Shown here piece by piece: positions 1 through 12,059 of a stretch of DNA of 64,000 bases. This DNA comes from Metallyticus violacea (lineage: Eukaryota > Arthropoda > Insecta > Mantodea > Metallyticidae). Position 1 is the first letter of the stretch; each line of letters begins with the position of its first letter. A program made the position numbers and the translations under genes. The DNA is taken from assembly GCA_030762175.1 (NCBI GenBank), contig CM060846.1, positions 233,555,512-233,619,511 on the forward strand, in the 5' to 3' direction. Below the pieces are notes generated by a model. It had not been told where the DNA came from, made no database searches, and worked only from the letters and a program-made list of their open reading frames with translations.

Positions 1-309
1 GCCCGAAGGGCCAGGGTTCTCCGTACGACCGCCACTTCCTCTGTCTCCGTCTTGCAACACCATGGACAGAGTGCAGTATTACAGCTGGACAATTGATCAT
101 CACACCGCATCCCGCGGTCGCTCTCATTCGGTCTCCTCGGTCTAGCAACGCTACTTTTCCAACAGGTAGGTACCCAGTTATCGCCACGATGCTGGGTGGA
201 TCCCGTTCCAGACCTCTCTTAACTTAAAACATGTCTAAGCTTGTACCGGAGATAGAACCCAGGACCTCCCACACAGCATCAGCAGTGCTAACCACTAGGG
301 AGGCGGCCT
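1..309 (-). repeat. tRNA-derived SINE, family D, copy 1 (cut by window edge)
   Basis: The right end carries a tRNA-like head in reverse orientation: a B-box-like 'gaacccaggacctc' and then 'ctaaccactagggaggcgg'. The body ('cttcctctgtctccgtctt', 'gcagtatt') can be aligned by eye with 23145-23460, where the same order of blocks occurs. The left end may continue beyond position 1. Open frames across it are incidental. Confidence 0.6.
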
Positions 310-2529
310 CTTCTTTCTTGATATGCTTAATAGGAGGTATCATGCAGAAGCATGTTTTGCGGGCTCTCTCCAAATATTGGGACTTTTTATGGATCCATCC
401 ACGTAGACCCACAGCACTTGATTTGCAGCAAATGTGATGTGTCCACACGTTGTCTGGATCTCCTACTTTGACACTAAAATAATGGCGGTGATCATGAAGG
501 TGTACATAGGCGTCACCACACACATAACAAAACATTGTCAATAATGTTATGTATTAGATGACATCCTGGCATTTATAAGTTCAGCGTGGCGGCAACTTGA
601 AACTGCAAAGAAATAATACTAACCTTCTCTCCAAGCCAACTGACACCTCATTCCCGTTCTCAGGTTTCCCAATTACTATTTTTTAGCTTACTTAGCCGTT
701 CGGAGTACTACTTGACTTATTTTACATACATACCGCAAAGCATCATAATTAAACTATGTCTCTGAAGTAAAAGTTAACTAATCATTTTCAGGTCAGAAGC
801 ATTTGCATTGTTTACCTGGTTGTTAAAATATTTGATTTTGTACTTAAAAATCAAGAAATGTTGTTTTCCACTATGTTAACATTTGACTTTTTACATAGAT
901 AAAAATACGGATGTTTCCATCATAGTCTAATCCATTAAGGTTATTAAATAATTACTCTCTTCTTGTTTATGCTATAAGCTTGGGCAGCAGAAATGAAAAT
1001 TAATAGTAGTGTATCGTTATTAATACATGCAAATATCCATCCAGTTCAACAACACGATATTTCCAAATAACAGTGAAAACTATTTGTTGTTATTCAAAAT
1101 TTAAAAGTTGTTTGCACTGTACTATTAAAACAGGTATTAATAAATTCGGTAAAATGATGAGGTAAAATATTATTTTTATAAGAGAGTTGAATGATTACGT
1201 TTAAATTATCTCAAAACAAAAATGTTGTAGATTCGCATTTTTGGACTATACAACCAAAACAGAAATAACACTTTTACACCGAACGACGTGGAAATGTTCA
1301 AGGTGACGCGGACAGACTGGGAATCCTACGTAAATCATGCAGAAAAACAGCAAGATATGACTTCATGAAAGAAATAGAACTTAAAGAACGTGTTAAAGCC
1401 AATTGTTGTGAATTCACAAGAATCAGATGACAAAAATAGTTATGAATAGCATACCTACATGGATAACTGATGACTTGAGCCCTACCTTTGGTCACTTTGA
1501 ATATTCGGCAAGTGTTCATCAGTCTTGTAACCTAAGCTTTGAACGGTTTTACTTTAAAATACCCGACAAGAACGTGCGGGTGGCAAAATATTCTTAAAAA
1601 TATCTCTAGGTAAAAAAAGTTATCGAATTCAGTGAGACACTTAATGAGCCCACGAGCCTCAATAGTTCCCAGACTTCACAATTCTCTAATACTCTTCAAA
1701 AAACATTATTAAGGACTTTCTCGTATTTTGCAATATGCTGACAATCCATGAACAAAAGTTCCATCGAGTTGGTGCAGCTCTAGACATTTTTTCTCTATTA
1801 TTTATGTGCGTGCTTTCTTTTTGGAGATTGGATAACATGTCAGATAGTGAATTAAAAAAATTACAAGTTCTGATAACACAAGTAGATTGATGCAAAACCA
1901 AATTTAACACATGACTGCAGCAGTGAGTGAAAATGGCTTGTGGATATATTTCCTGAACTCGTTTTTGTATACCATTTATTTGTACTACGACTGTGCCGTC
2001 GTAGGTTAGCTATGCGATAACATCTGACGCGTTACTCCTAAAACATGCATTTAAGGGTTGATAGATCAAAGTATAAAAAATTCACAATTTATGAAAAACA
2101 AAAACTTTGTCTTGAAAATTTTAGCCAATTGGGACCGCCTTAACACCCGTTTTGATTGCCATTTTTAAATGCTTGTTTTCTTTAAATTTCTCCTTTAAAT
2201 TCCCGCTACTGTTCACGTCATATCATTATCTATGTCACATTTGTCTTTTATATCTTCAGTCGCGTTTTAACTTGTTTTACACTGACATCTTTTCTGTTCA
2301 ATTTGAGATTTGACATACAGGAAACGAGTGTGACTTCAACCCAGTACTTCCGCCATTTTGCTCATTTCAACCACACACAGTGCTGAAGCGAAATGTTCAT
2401 TGCTGCTATAAGCGGGGAGATGGAACCTTTATTTACCTCGGGAAGGCGTTTTTATGTTCGAGTTTACCATGAGTTGCGCTTTTTTTAACACCATAGATGG
2501 CTTTTATGAACATAATTATACAGTGAAAG
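310..2529. other. AT-rich intergenic DNA, nothing recognised
   Basis: No exon with plausible splice sites, RNA gene or repeat pair was found. A weak coding-like trace on the + strand around 1290-1450 is full of stops and was not assigned to a family. Confidence 0.5.
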
Positions 2530-2700
2530 GCGGCTAAGCGTTGTTGACTAGTGGGGAAGTATTTTTATTTTAATATATTTGTACAAAAAGCATAATGTGA
2601 CACTGTATTTAAATGATGATAATAAGCACTAACAGTGTTAGGAGATGTTGAAAACGATGCCCCTTTACTGCAATACATTGCCAGCATCTTCGGAGGAAAT
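2530..2700 (-). mobile_element. IS630/Tc1-like transposase relic, C-terminal end only
   Basis: Read on the minus strand, about 2690-2640 gives a short stretch CIAVKGHRFQHLL, the kind of C-terminal end (Cys-Ile, Gly-His-His/Arg-Phe-Gln/Glu-His-Leu) seen in arthropod DDE_3-type transposases. The following 3' flank (about 2640-2535) matches 8985-9110 in order, including a shared 'gcataa', a 'cactgtattta'-like block and 'gttgaaaa'. Nothing upstream of the C-terminus survives here; a degraded SINE follows at 2774. Confidence 0.5.
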
Positions 2701-2773
2701 TTCTGTATTTCATCTAACTTATCTTTATTAACAACCTATTTCTTTGAGGGTGAAAGAAGCGTTTCAGGCATAG

Positions 2774-2925
2774 CTTTAGGGTACCTCCATGGCATTTGCC
2801 ATTAATGCGGACCAAGGAAAATCTGGGACAAATAGCAGTCAGGGAGAAGTGTCCTAGCGGGAATCAAAATGAAGACCTCTGAAGTTTACCAGCCCATGCC
2901 TTAGCAACCTTGCCGATGGTATCAT
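2774..2925 (-). repeat. SINE family A, copy 1 (degenerate, truncated)
   Basis: The blocks 'ttagggtacctcc', 'ggcatttgccatt', 'tcctagcgggaatc' and the closing tRNA-like head occur in the same order as in the intact minus-strand copies at 45269-45541 and 50369-50644. The 3' tail half is missing and many bases differ, so this is an old copy. Confidence 0.5.
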
Positions 2926-3764
2926 TATGTTTGCATGTAACTATTCTCCAGAACATTATTAGAAATACCGGCTACTAATAAAATTTTCAACTGTATGTAT
3001 TATTTTGCCCCTCTCCCCAAATAAAATTCACCGCTCTATGAGAATGTTATTTCTTACAACTGAAACTAGTATGGAGAAGACAACTCACGTTCCTGTGTAC
3101 TTCATAATATATGGCTCCTGAATTTCAGAACCTTTCTCTTACTTTATTGGTCTGATCACCTGCTGTGTTCAACAATGCTCACTTAGCCTCTGATTAATGA
3201 CCACAATGTCCTGTATAGCCTGCGCACAATACTCCATTCATTAGTCACAGATAATACCATTACTTGCCTTAAGATTACACGCGAAAAATAAAATCCAACT
3301 ACTTTGTCTTATATAAACACGTTACCTAAAAGCAATATATTGAAAGTGATTACTTTTTGCCCGTTAAATATATTCCATGTACGGACATTTTTCCTTGGAT
3401 TGGTTACGAAGGAATTCTCCTTGTGTTATAGCATGCATTATTTCACAAATTACTGCTCTTTCATTGGATTTCCGCAAGGAACTTCGATGGCTCCTATCTT
3501 ATATATTCAGGAAATGATGGTTGCTTTAATTTTGTGGTTTAGCACAGTTTAAAAATGCCTGAAAGTGATCATAAAGTTGAAAAAGAAACTATTGTTCACG
3601 CTTTAACTGAAACTAAGCAACATGAGTAAGAATTTAGTATTCATTACTTGTATCTATAAAGAAAGAAGCATACAAGCAAACGATACCGGTCAATTGTACA
3701 TATAATACTTGCAATAGGTATATTACATTTACCAGGGTGATTTGATATGTAACTTGATCCGCAT
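2926..3764. other. Intergenic DNA, nothing recognised
   Basis: AT-rich sequence with short incidental open frames only (for example 3304-3552 on +, which lacks a recognisable domain or splice context). Confidence 0.5.
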
Positions 3765-3773
3765 ACTAATACA

Positions 3774-4058
3774 ACCGCCACGAGTAGCCAAGGGCATTAA
3801 GGCACGGACTGGCGAGCTGGAGGTCAAGGTTTCGATTCCCGCCAGGACCGTCCTCCCTGATTGAGGCTTTGGTCAGTCCTCATAAATGGAAAATGCCGGC
3901 AAGGTACCCTAATCTTAGGCATGGAACATTTACTTCCTTTAAAAAAACACTTCTTTCCCAATTTATCATTTTATTTCATGTGTCATCTTTGTCCACCGTC
4001 TGTGGTGCCTCAGTAGTAAAAAACGGGCATTAAACAATATTAAAAAAAAAAAAAAAAC
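3774..4058 (+). repeat. SINE family A, copy 2, full length with 9-bp TSD
   Basis: A tRNA-like head (about 3774-3850, B box near 'ggtttcgattcccgcc') is followed by the family body ('ggaccgtcctccctga', 'taccctaatcttaggc') and the tail ('ctgtggtgcctcagtag', 'acgggcattaaa'), ending in a poly(A) run. The 9-bp direct repeat 'actaataca' flanks it at 3765-3773 and 4059-4067, which marks a target-primed insertion. Confidence 0.85.
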
Positions 4059-4239
4059 ACTAATACAGGACAACAGCAACATCCGTACACGTGGTAATAA
4101 AGTTTGCTTTCTATGTATCCATATTAAATGGTCACAAGTCAGTACAATGTGAATTCATTGTTTGATAGTTGCTTAAATAGTGAAAATAAGGACAACAATG
4201 AAATTCGTAGTGATTAAACTTTTTTCTGTTTTTTTTTTT

Positions 4240-5400
4240 TTATGGAAAACAGAAAGGAAATTCATGAAAGAATTTTGTCTACATTCGTTGACGCATGCCC
4301 TTCTTATAATCGATCGCTTTTTAGGAAAGGAGTTCAAGCGTGGCAGAACAAGCATCGAAGGCGCGTCTTATCAGCTTAAGTACATAAAGTTCATGATACT
4401 GTTTTGGCTGACAGACGAGTGAAAGTACGCGAGATATCATAGGCCATGAGCATCTCAATTGAGCGGGTTTGTTTTATTTTGCATAATGAATACAACTTTA
4501 CGCCTGTTCACTCTGGTAACCTGGTGGTGCAGTGGTAGCCATGCTTGCTTCCTAAACCCAAGATAGCGGGTTCAATTCCAGCCAGGATCGATGGATTTTT
4601 CGGCCTAAAATTCTAATTATGACTTCCTTCGAAAGGGAAGTAAAGCCGTGGGTCTCGTGTCCTACGGCATGTAAAAGAACCAAGCCTGAAAGAAGAGGCC
4701 TCTGAGCAAAATTTATCGGCTGTTTCACGCCTTAAATTTAATGGAACGCTGATGACCTGAGATGTTAAAGAGCATTCACAAATAAACCAAATCACCATCA
4801 TCACTCCGGAATAAAATCGAACATCGACCGACAGTTTGGAATGAAGAATGCAACCAATGTTTTACTGTGGTTTGTGACTATGGACGAAACGTGGATTCAT
4901 TACTACACACCGGAAACGAAACAGGAGTCTAAACAGTGGGCCACACGAAAAAAGGAAATTCGTTCCATCCGTTGGAAAGTTGGTGGGTTCAGTTTTTTGA
5001 AACGCAAAAGTGTTCCCTTGATTGTCTACTTAAAGAAGGGAAAACTATTATTACATATTGTTACGCAATACTTTTGGAAGACTGAAGACACGATTGAGAA
5101 AAAATGTCCATAAATGTTTGAAAAGAGGGCGTTATTTGACAATGACAATGCGCCGGTGCATTCAGGTTGCTTCGTTAAGGACAAATTATTTTAAATGGTT
5201 CCGCTATTCACTAGATCTCGCTCCCTCGCGTAATCTGTTCCTGAAGCTGGACACAAATTTAAGTCAAATGAAGAAGTCATTCAGAAAGTAAAGGAGTATT
5301 TTGAGGGTCCGAAGAAACCCACTTCCAAGAGGGAATGACAAATCTGAAGAAATGTTGGAGCAAGTACGTTGACTTGGAGGTGCATAGGTTTAAAAATAAA
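4240..5400 (+). mobile_element. Mariner element, degenerate, split by a SINE
   Basis: The + strand carries mariner transposase pieces in order: an N-terminal part with FKRGRTS at about 4335; the DNA-binding part with LADRRVKVREI at about 4405-4435; then, after the SINE at 4517-4800, the first catalytic block VTMDETWIHYYTPETKQ at about 4874-4924; the second block DNDNAPVHS at about 5137-5163; and the third region LDLAPSR at about 5211-5231. At the third site the expected Asp of S-D is replaced by Arg, and several frameshifts and stops interrupt the frame, so it cannot encode an active enzyme. No terminal inverted repeats were recognised. It could be an irritans- or mauritiana-type mariner; I did not decide. 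Confidence 0.8.
4517..4800 (+). repeat. SINE family B, copy 1, inserted in the mariner
   Basis: A tRNA-like head (A box region 'gtggtgcagtggtagcc', B box 'gggttcaattccagcc') is followed by the family body seen in reverse at 19.6, 40.7, 57.2 and 62.4 kb ('gacttccttcgaaa', 'aagcctgaaagaagagg', 'aatttatcggctgtttcac'). The tail ends in an 'atcacc/atc' run. The flanks 'tcactctgg' (4508-4516) and 'tcactccgg' (4801-4809) could be the target duplication with one difference. It separates the DNA-binding part of the mariner from its catalytic part. Confidence 0.85.
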
Positions 5401-5430
5401 GTACGTGCAACACTTTCGTTTTAATATCAA

Positions 5431-5903
5431 ACCAAGTAACTACCCTCATAATTAGCTGTCGAATATGCTTAAGCGCGAGCAATTAAGTATGCGTAAAAAT
5501 ACATAGGATGAAACCTTTCAATTATTTATTAGCACTGATAACCTACTTAAATATTTCACAGCGTAAGGTTGGAAGTTTTGATTATGCTTAAGTTGCCGAA
5601 ACTTTTTCAAGGGGGAAAATCTAAGCGCTTTCCACGCTAGTGAAATTACATTCTTGGTATTTTATAATCACTTTGATCAGCGCGCCGCATAGAGTATGGA
5701 GTACTGTCGCCTTTGATGTCATGAAATAACCTCAGCCATTATATTCATTCATCATATTCTTTTAATTTCTGGCCACAGCCTAGAAATGGGCGATGTCCCA
5801 GGATTCGGAGGAACGCTTTATAGAGTGAAAAACATGTTACCATGTTACAGAAAACCTACACATTGTGGATGAATGGTATAAGGCACAGGATATTTTCTGT
5901 TCT
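5431..5903. other. Intergenic DNA, nothing recognised
   Basis: Between the mariner relic and the next SINE. No coding or repeat signal was found. Confidence 0.5.
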
Positions 5904-6312
5904 TGAGTCGTGCTCACTGCTGGCCCTTTGTGCCTATGCCTCCCAATAGGGGCACCTTCGGGAGGAAGGGATGTGGTGAGGGCGACACTGGGAGGCTAGG
6001 ATCTACGGGCGGTGGCTGAAGCCCTCCCCGAATTGTATGAGCTCCTTGGAAACTGCGCTTCCATTTCAAACAGCGGGACAGAAACCTTTGCAAAGCGCAG
6101 ACCACCATCACACTTCACCCTGGCACTTACGATACTGTTAGAGAACCAACGAAATGGGAGAGCGGAAAATTGGTGGAAGTAATTGTCCACCCCAGCATTT
6201 GCCTAAGTGACCAGGGAAAAGTGCGAAAGGATGGCCGACACAGCGGGAATTGAACTCGGGAACTCCCGAATGTGGATCCTAAGCATTACAGCTGAGCCAT
6301 TCCGCTCGGCAT
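5904..6312 (-). repeat. SINE-like repeat family E, copy 1
   Basis: The tRNA-like head lies at the right end (about 6250-6312: 'gggaattgaactcgggaac', then 'gctgagccattccgctcggc'). The body blocks 'ctgggccctttgtgccta'-like at the left, 'gaaatgggagagcgga' and 'gcctaagtgaccagggaaa' recur in order in the copies at 22295-22880 and 43795-44180. Open frames across it are incidental. Confidence 0.65.
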
Positions 6313-8979
6313 AATTCTCTCACTGCACATGTAATTAAAAGTTGGACATATTCGTACGTCGACTATAGAATGGATGTGATACACCCCATTCTATTCTGTC
6401 ACGTCGACTTCAACCTGCTTCTTCTGGCTATCTCCGGACTGCGCTCTTTGAAACCAATTGCTCCTGTGTATTTAAATATTGCAACTCAGTCTTTTCAAAT
6501 ATCTTCCTGCTTCCAAATAATATTACAAATAAATACAGTAATATATTTTGAATATACACTATTTCAACTTATTCAATTACTGGAATTGAATTTATGAAAC
6601 TATCATTTCTCACTTTGACTTGCTACCTGAAATAAGTTCATAAGTAAATAAAATTAATGTTACGAATTAAGAGTATTTAGAATAAACCTTACACGCCTCT
6701 TTTCTTATCTTGTTTACAACTTCCCAAAAAAGTATGAATTGCTTTCAGACAGATTTTCCAGATCAACGGAAAGGAGAAGGCATTAAGCCAGCTTATGGAC
6801 ACAAGTAAGCACAATGCGATCAACCCTCTAAAGGAGGTGGATGAACGAAGGAACGAACGGACGAATTTCCCGTTTTAACATACTTTTCCAAAATTGTTAC
6901 TTTAATAACAGACTTTATCCAGTAATTCAGGAACGCGTGCGCATTTTGCCTTGAGGCATCATCGTCGGTGCACCATATTAACGCCACAAATGAAAAGATG
7001 AATTAAAAGTATGGATATTAATACTCTGCAGTGTTTCAAAATGTATAATAAAATTAAAACCTATAAATACAACCTATTTACAAGTGCAAAATCCAGGAGT
7101 TATGTTTGTATGTTAATAAACTGGTTAACTGTGATGTATATTTTAATTAGTCATATGTTCAACTGCATTGTGTTTATCATCAGGTATTTTGATTACAGTA
7201 ACGTAAAGCTTGTTTCACTTTTATGGGACAAACGGTGTTAAGTGAGTTACCCCCTTCCTGTAGCATTACTTTCGTTATTTGTTGACCTTTGTTGTGTAGT
7301 AGTTTGAACGTAATTTATCTGTTGTTATTGGTTTTAAACTTGGAATCGTGGTAAGAGATAATTCACCCGACTTTTGCGAAAACGATTTAATAAAGACAAA
7401 AAATCTAGTAATATTGGTCGGCATCGCACCTTCCAATTGGGAATCTTAATTTCGTTCCAGTGTAATAACTCATTTGATCATGGGAACATTTAAACGAAAT
7501 ACAAAATACAAATCATTCTATTAATTTCACGAGTTATTTTAATTTTAACCAATTTATTATTAAAAAGTTGTTTTGCCCGACGCTTTGTAGCCAAGTTTCG
7601 CATCCACTTAAATTTGCAAACATAACGAGGAATAGAATATTAATTAATATCCTTGCAAAGTGAAATATGTTCATACATACATTGGTTGATGATACTTGTT
7701 ACAATTCAAGTATTTAATGACAAATCTAGAAAGGAAATCATACGATGCAGCCATGCCACCAATGATTGCTATAAAATACCCACAGACACCGTATTCTGTT
7801 TACCTTCTCGGAATAGCATACGCTCTGCTGAATCTCTTCGAGTTTCACAGGCCTGCTCGAGGCGGACATTTGATTAAGCATGAAAATGATGTTACTACCC
7901 CTAGGCGACCAGTATATGATCTAGTTTAACCAATCATAGGGGGAATGAGTCCGTAAGGAATATAGAAAAGGGGGAAGAGAAATATAAACTATAAGATTTT
8001 CATTCAAAATAAACAGGTCAAGGTCGCACAATCTTCCTTTCCATACATTCCTACCCTTCTGCCAGTGCTGACCATGTTGGCAATTCCCTCTCCTCTTCCT
8101 AGCCGTTGACTAATTAGCACTGTCATGGCTTTGTGTTTAAAGGAAACAGCAGTAGAATGGGAATAACCATGCGTGAAAAATGAAGAGGGAAACGGGACCT
8201 TAAACCGCCTGTTTTAAGTTAGAATATTATAGAGGCTGCTAATGCATGCTTTGTAGAGCACAAGAGCAAGCAAATAAATTATATTTTTAGAGAAGGCGTT
8301 ATTTGATTATCTAATAAGTGAACATGAAACCTTTTTGGTTTCGAAATATATTATCTTTGTTTCCTGTCAATAATCACATTAGTTTAACTACACACATGTT
8401 GTTAATGGACTGACGTCTCATACACTGTCATTAGATGGCAATATTCAATATTACCATGTTTATAAATGTTTTCACAAAATAGTACGAATGCTGTGCACAT
8501 TCGATGAAAGAGAAACTGTGAAAGTGTTGCGGATTTTACCACCAAAGCTCTCAGTTGTGCCATTCGACTGTGTTTGGCGTAGCCGTCCTAGTGTGAGTGA
8601 ACAGAATGATCACCATGCAATGGCCACAGGTCACAAAATTTTACTCCATGTAACTTCTGCATAAAATTACGCGATTTAGAGCACTCCAATTAGAGGTTAC
8701 CGCGTGACAGGATGCACTGAGAAGAGTATATGCCTATTATTGTGGATATCTATGTAGCTTCCACATCAAATCTTTGTTATGTTATTGCTTTAGTTTTGAG
8801 AATTTCCTTTCTAAATGTTATTTATTTGAAAGTGGTAGCATTGCAATGTGAAATATATTGTGGAAAGTGTTGATGATTTAAATTTGCGATATAGTATATA
8901 CACTGAGGTTATTTGAGTTGCGGGCCGCCTGTTTATTGTTACGGCAACCACCGCAACTAAAAAAAGGGAGATAGAATCG
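6313..8979. other. AT-rich intergenic or intronic DNA, nothing recognised
   Basis: Upstream of the + strand terminal exon at 9565, so at least part may be intron of that gene. An open frame at about 7696-7929 contains stretches of ordinary composition but has no convincing acceptor/donor pair and no domain I know. It was not called as an exon. Confidence 0.45.
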
Positions 8980-9330
8980 CCGCACGTAAAGTCAGTATTT
9001 TTAATTTAGTATTGATATTTTGACTGAAAGCATAAAATGATACTGTATTTAAAATTTATGACTACCTAATTAATAGAAAAGTTGAAAATGATGACCCTAA
9101 GCGACAATACGTTGCTAGCATCTGACTGTATTTCATCTTCCTTTCTTCCGCAAGAGCAGGTAAGATGGTTTCTTGTCATTGAGAGAACCAGTCTATCGTA
9201 ACAAGCTGACGAACAGTTTCTCTACTTGGAACACGATAGCCGAGATATTTTCTTGCGAATCGTCTTATTACGTCTATGCAAGAACCTGTTTTCACATAAA
9301 CCCATTCTTCAGGACTATATATATATGAAG
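8980..9330 (-). mobile_element. IS630/Tc1-like (DUF4817-type) transposon, internally deleted
   Basis: On the minus strand about 9310-9200 encodes SCIDVIRRFARKY and RVPSRETVRQLV, typical of the N-terminal helix-turn-helix (DUF4817-like) of a transposase family abundant in insects. Directly downstream, about 9150-8985 carries the C-terminal/3' end shared with 2530-2700. The catalytic middle is missing, so this is a deletion derivative. It ends about 230 bp before the splice acceptor of the + strand exon at 9565. Confidence 0.6.
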
Positions 9331-9564
9331 TGGTATATCTAACGAATAACAAATAGCACACCATATACACACGGTGCAAGCATCGACCAACCACTTGCTG
9401 ACAAATATCCCTGAAACCCCGCACATGCATTAGAGGCCTGGATGAGTGACTTCTTCCAATACGCAACCCCGTTTTGACGGCCCATAACTCAAATAATCTC
9501 ACTGTAGAATTTTAGAATAGAAATGATGTTTCTGTGGTATTAATGCTCGCAATGTTTGTTTCAG

Positions 9565-9780
9565 GATAGTGAAGCCCATAGAAAAGTTTGGGCTGAGATG
9601 CTCGGCTCGGTATTCGATCTCCTGGCTCAATTAGACGATCTCCACTTCCGAACTATGCTTCCTGTTCTTTTCAATGGAGTACGGCGACTTACAGCCCATG
9701 CAACTGATCCAGGATTAAAACAAGCGGTCGCTGAACTGTTTCACAGAGTTGCAATGCTCTATGGTTTCAGCCCGGAATAA
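9565..9780 (+). CDS. C-terminal exon of a BIG/Sec7-type ARF-GEF-like protein
   Basis: This is a 71-codon terminal exon. A polypyrimidine acceptor (tttgtttcag, AG at 9563-9564) precedes a frame that opens at a codon boundary (GAT) and ends at TAA 9778-9780. The peptide is helical and hydrophobic: WAEMLGSVFDLLAQLDD (residues about 8-24), then FRTMLPVLFNGVRRL, and it ends AVAELFHRVAMLYGFSPE. A last helix with Arg-Val and a Tyr shortly before the stop, after an 'LP...F' helix and 'DP.L', is the pattern I associate with the C-terminal HDS region of large ARF exchange factors (BIG1/2, BIG3/ARFGEF3), which act at the trans-Golgi. Codon use and the lack of stops contrast with the AT-rich surroundings. 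The Sec7 catalytic domain and all other exons are absent from the window. That it is an exon is well supported; the family is an inference from pattern memory and could be another HEAT-repeat protein. Confidence 0.6.
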   Translation, partial: DSEAHRKVWAEMLGSVFDLLAQLDDLHFRTMLPVLFNGVRRLTAHATDPGLKQAVAELFHRVAMLYGFSPE

Positions 9781-10080
9781 CGCAAATGTCAACTCTTGCA
9801 TACAATACGCTCATTTTAATACATTTCTTTACCTTTCTATCTCTTTCTGTATGACGGAAATACAAAATGAAAACAGTATTTCGTATTGTAATGAGCAATA
9901 CGCTAATGTGCTAATATGTTAATGGTGAGCAAAGTTAGAAGCTCAACTCTATTTTAATCTACATATAAGTTATTTTGGAATTGCTGGCTTTCTTGCTGTA
10001 ATTTGACTCGCGTTTTCCTCCTATCATAAAGCGATCTCATTAGTTTCGTGGCAATAAATGTATGCTATAAAGTGCAATTT
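9781..10080 (+). other. Probable 3' UTR of the ARF-GEF-like gene
   Basis: AT-rich sequence directly after the stop codon. The first canonical AATAAA on the + strand is at 10053-10058, about 270 bases after the stop, so a short 3' UTR could end near 10075. Longer isoforms cannot be excluded. Confidence 0.45.
10053..10058 (+). promoter_or_regulatory. Candidate polyadenylation signal
   Basis: AATAAA in 'ggcaataaatg', the first one downstream of the terminal exon at 9565-9780. Placement is plausible; use is not shown by sequence alone. Confidence 0.4.
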
Positions 10081-12059
10081 TGAGAAAAAGCTGAACTATT
10101 TAATAGCATTTAGCCTGTTGACATGTACAAAATATCCCAAATCCTCGCATTTAAGTGCTATTTAATATGATGCAGCCTAGCTGCTTTGTATACTTTTAGT
10201 TGATACGCAGCCTAGACAGCTGGCAGGGTACAATTTGCAAATCCATAGAGCTAGTTTTCAAAATTTGTTTAAGCCTTATTCAGTTGTGCTGTGGTAATGC
10301 TCTGGTTATATTTCCATGATTTCATGTCGTTCATTAAGGCAGTCGACATATACTGCGGCAGATCTGCCAAAGAATACATTTATTCACAGCAGTTAGAAGA
10401 GGTGCACTTTCCTGGCAAAGCTAGCAGGTATAGCGGGCGAGCCCGTTGTCAAGTGTCTACGTCAAATAGTAAGCTAATAGATATTGCATTTCCATTTCTG
10501 AAAGAATGGAACTGATTAGCACTGGCTTTATCCCGTAATAATTTTTTGCGTGTTTATGCAGTGCAACGAAACGCATTATGTCGCCCCATCGCTCTAAAGT
10601 TTATGAAAAACTTTTAAGATTAGCGCTTACTGTTAATGGAAGCAGTAGCAGCGATACGGAAAGTGGTGATTTAAAACTGTAGCTCCAAAATGGATGCATG
10701 CAGTGTACTGGAAGCAGACTACTTAACAGGGCCTTGAGCAGCTTGACCAATTATCGTGAGTAGCCATTCCAACAACACTCCAGGCCAGTCAGTTAATGAG
10801 ACAGTCGCTTCCAAGGAAAGCTATGGAAGTATCAGGAACTTTGTGGGAGTGCGTCTGCTTAGGAGGCGATGGACATCATCGTTCCCTGTCGCTGAAACAT
10901 TGTGAATTGTAGGAAAGTAAGAATGTTTCTTTCTAACAGCTTTAAGTTGTTTTAACATTTCGAAGTAGCCATTGGTTCTGTTTCTACTGAAGCAGAGCGT
11001 AACGAGCTGAATATGTGCAACGATATGGCATAAACCGTTCCACTCGTCAACGTTATCTAAACGTTACTTTCTGGTAAGCCATTTTGTTGTATAGGACGTA
11101 ACTTGAGCACACCACATACTGTCATAATTTGTTTTCTAGTTTAACCTATTAGAGTGACTGTACTTCATTTGTCGGTTTCAACTGTTATGAAAAATATGAA
11201 GAAAACTCACTGCCGTGATAGAATCCAGACCTGTCTTGCATATTTATGCACTAAAATAACTAAAATAACATATTATATTGGAATTATATTTGAATTTATT
11301 TATTGATGCAATTGGTATTAGTCCAGTAGTTGCAATGTATGACTATGAAATAACAATCAATCTACATACAGTACACAATAATGTACTGCTTAAGAATATA
11401 TCATACTGTAGTAGTCCTCAGGAATCTGTGAAGTGCAAAGAAGGGAACCCGTGATCATATTAAAGCAGAATTATCATATGTAGCCAGAGTAAATAAGCAG
11501 ATTAATCGTGGATCAGAATGACCATAATAACAATAAAGTAGTATGCCTAACAAACAGAGAATAACCAATAATAATAATAATAATAATAACAATAATAATA
11601 AATAACACTAATAATTATATTAAATCTTAACCCAAAATTATGATAATATCATCAATAAGAATCATATTAAACCAACTTTGTAATAAATAGCGAAATATCA
11701 GTGACCCTGAATTACCTAAATATGTCACCAGAGAATGCCCTACTAAAGTTGATTCACCATGATGATAAAGTGTCATAATTTATAGCAAATTAAACAGAAT
11801 AGAAAAAACTGATAAGAATAATATAATATATACACATTCACAATAATCATAATATCCTTAATATGAAAAGAACCACCAGTGATCACGAAGTCAGATTTTA
11901 CTTGAACATCCCTGATAAACTGCTGTAGGTAAAGTACTCAACTCTGGGATTGTTCTGTTTACGAAAGAAACATTTCCTACGCCTGTTTTTTGTTTTCTAC
12001 ACACCATTTTCTAATGATGGTCTGATCTACATAGCTTGTGACGAAGTGGATGGTGTTAA
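10081..12059. other. Intergenic DNA with an (AAT)n microsatellite
   Basis: Contains a simple AAT/ATA repeat at about 11562-11600 and otherwise AT-rich sequence. A short + frame at about 10578-10680 (starting MSPHRSKVYEK, Ser-rich) could be a broken transposon N-terminus; it stops after about 35 codons and was not called. Confidence 0.45.

Noticed and set aside
3774..4058. True tRNA gene in the SINE heads
   Set aside because: The A- and B-box-like heads are followed by SINE bodies, tails and target duplications; no complete cloverleaf with a terminator was seen at any of them.
7696..7929. Possible upstream exon of the ARF-GEF-like gene
   Set aside because: The frame has no clear acceptor/donor pair and no recognisable helix pattern shared with the terminal exon.
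11562..11600. Possible CRISPR-like or satellite array
   Set aside because: A simple AAT microsatellite without spacers; CRISPR arrays are not expected in this eukaryotic sequence.
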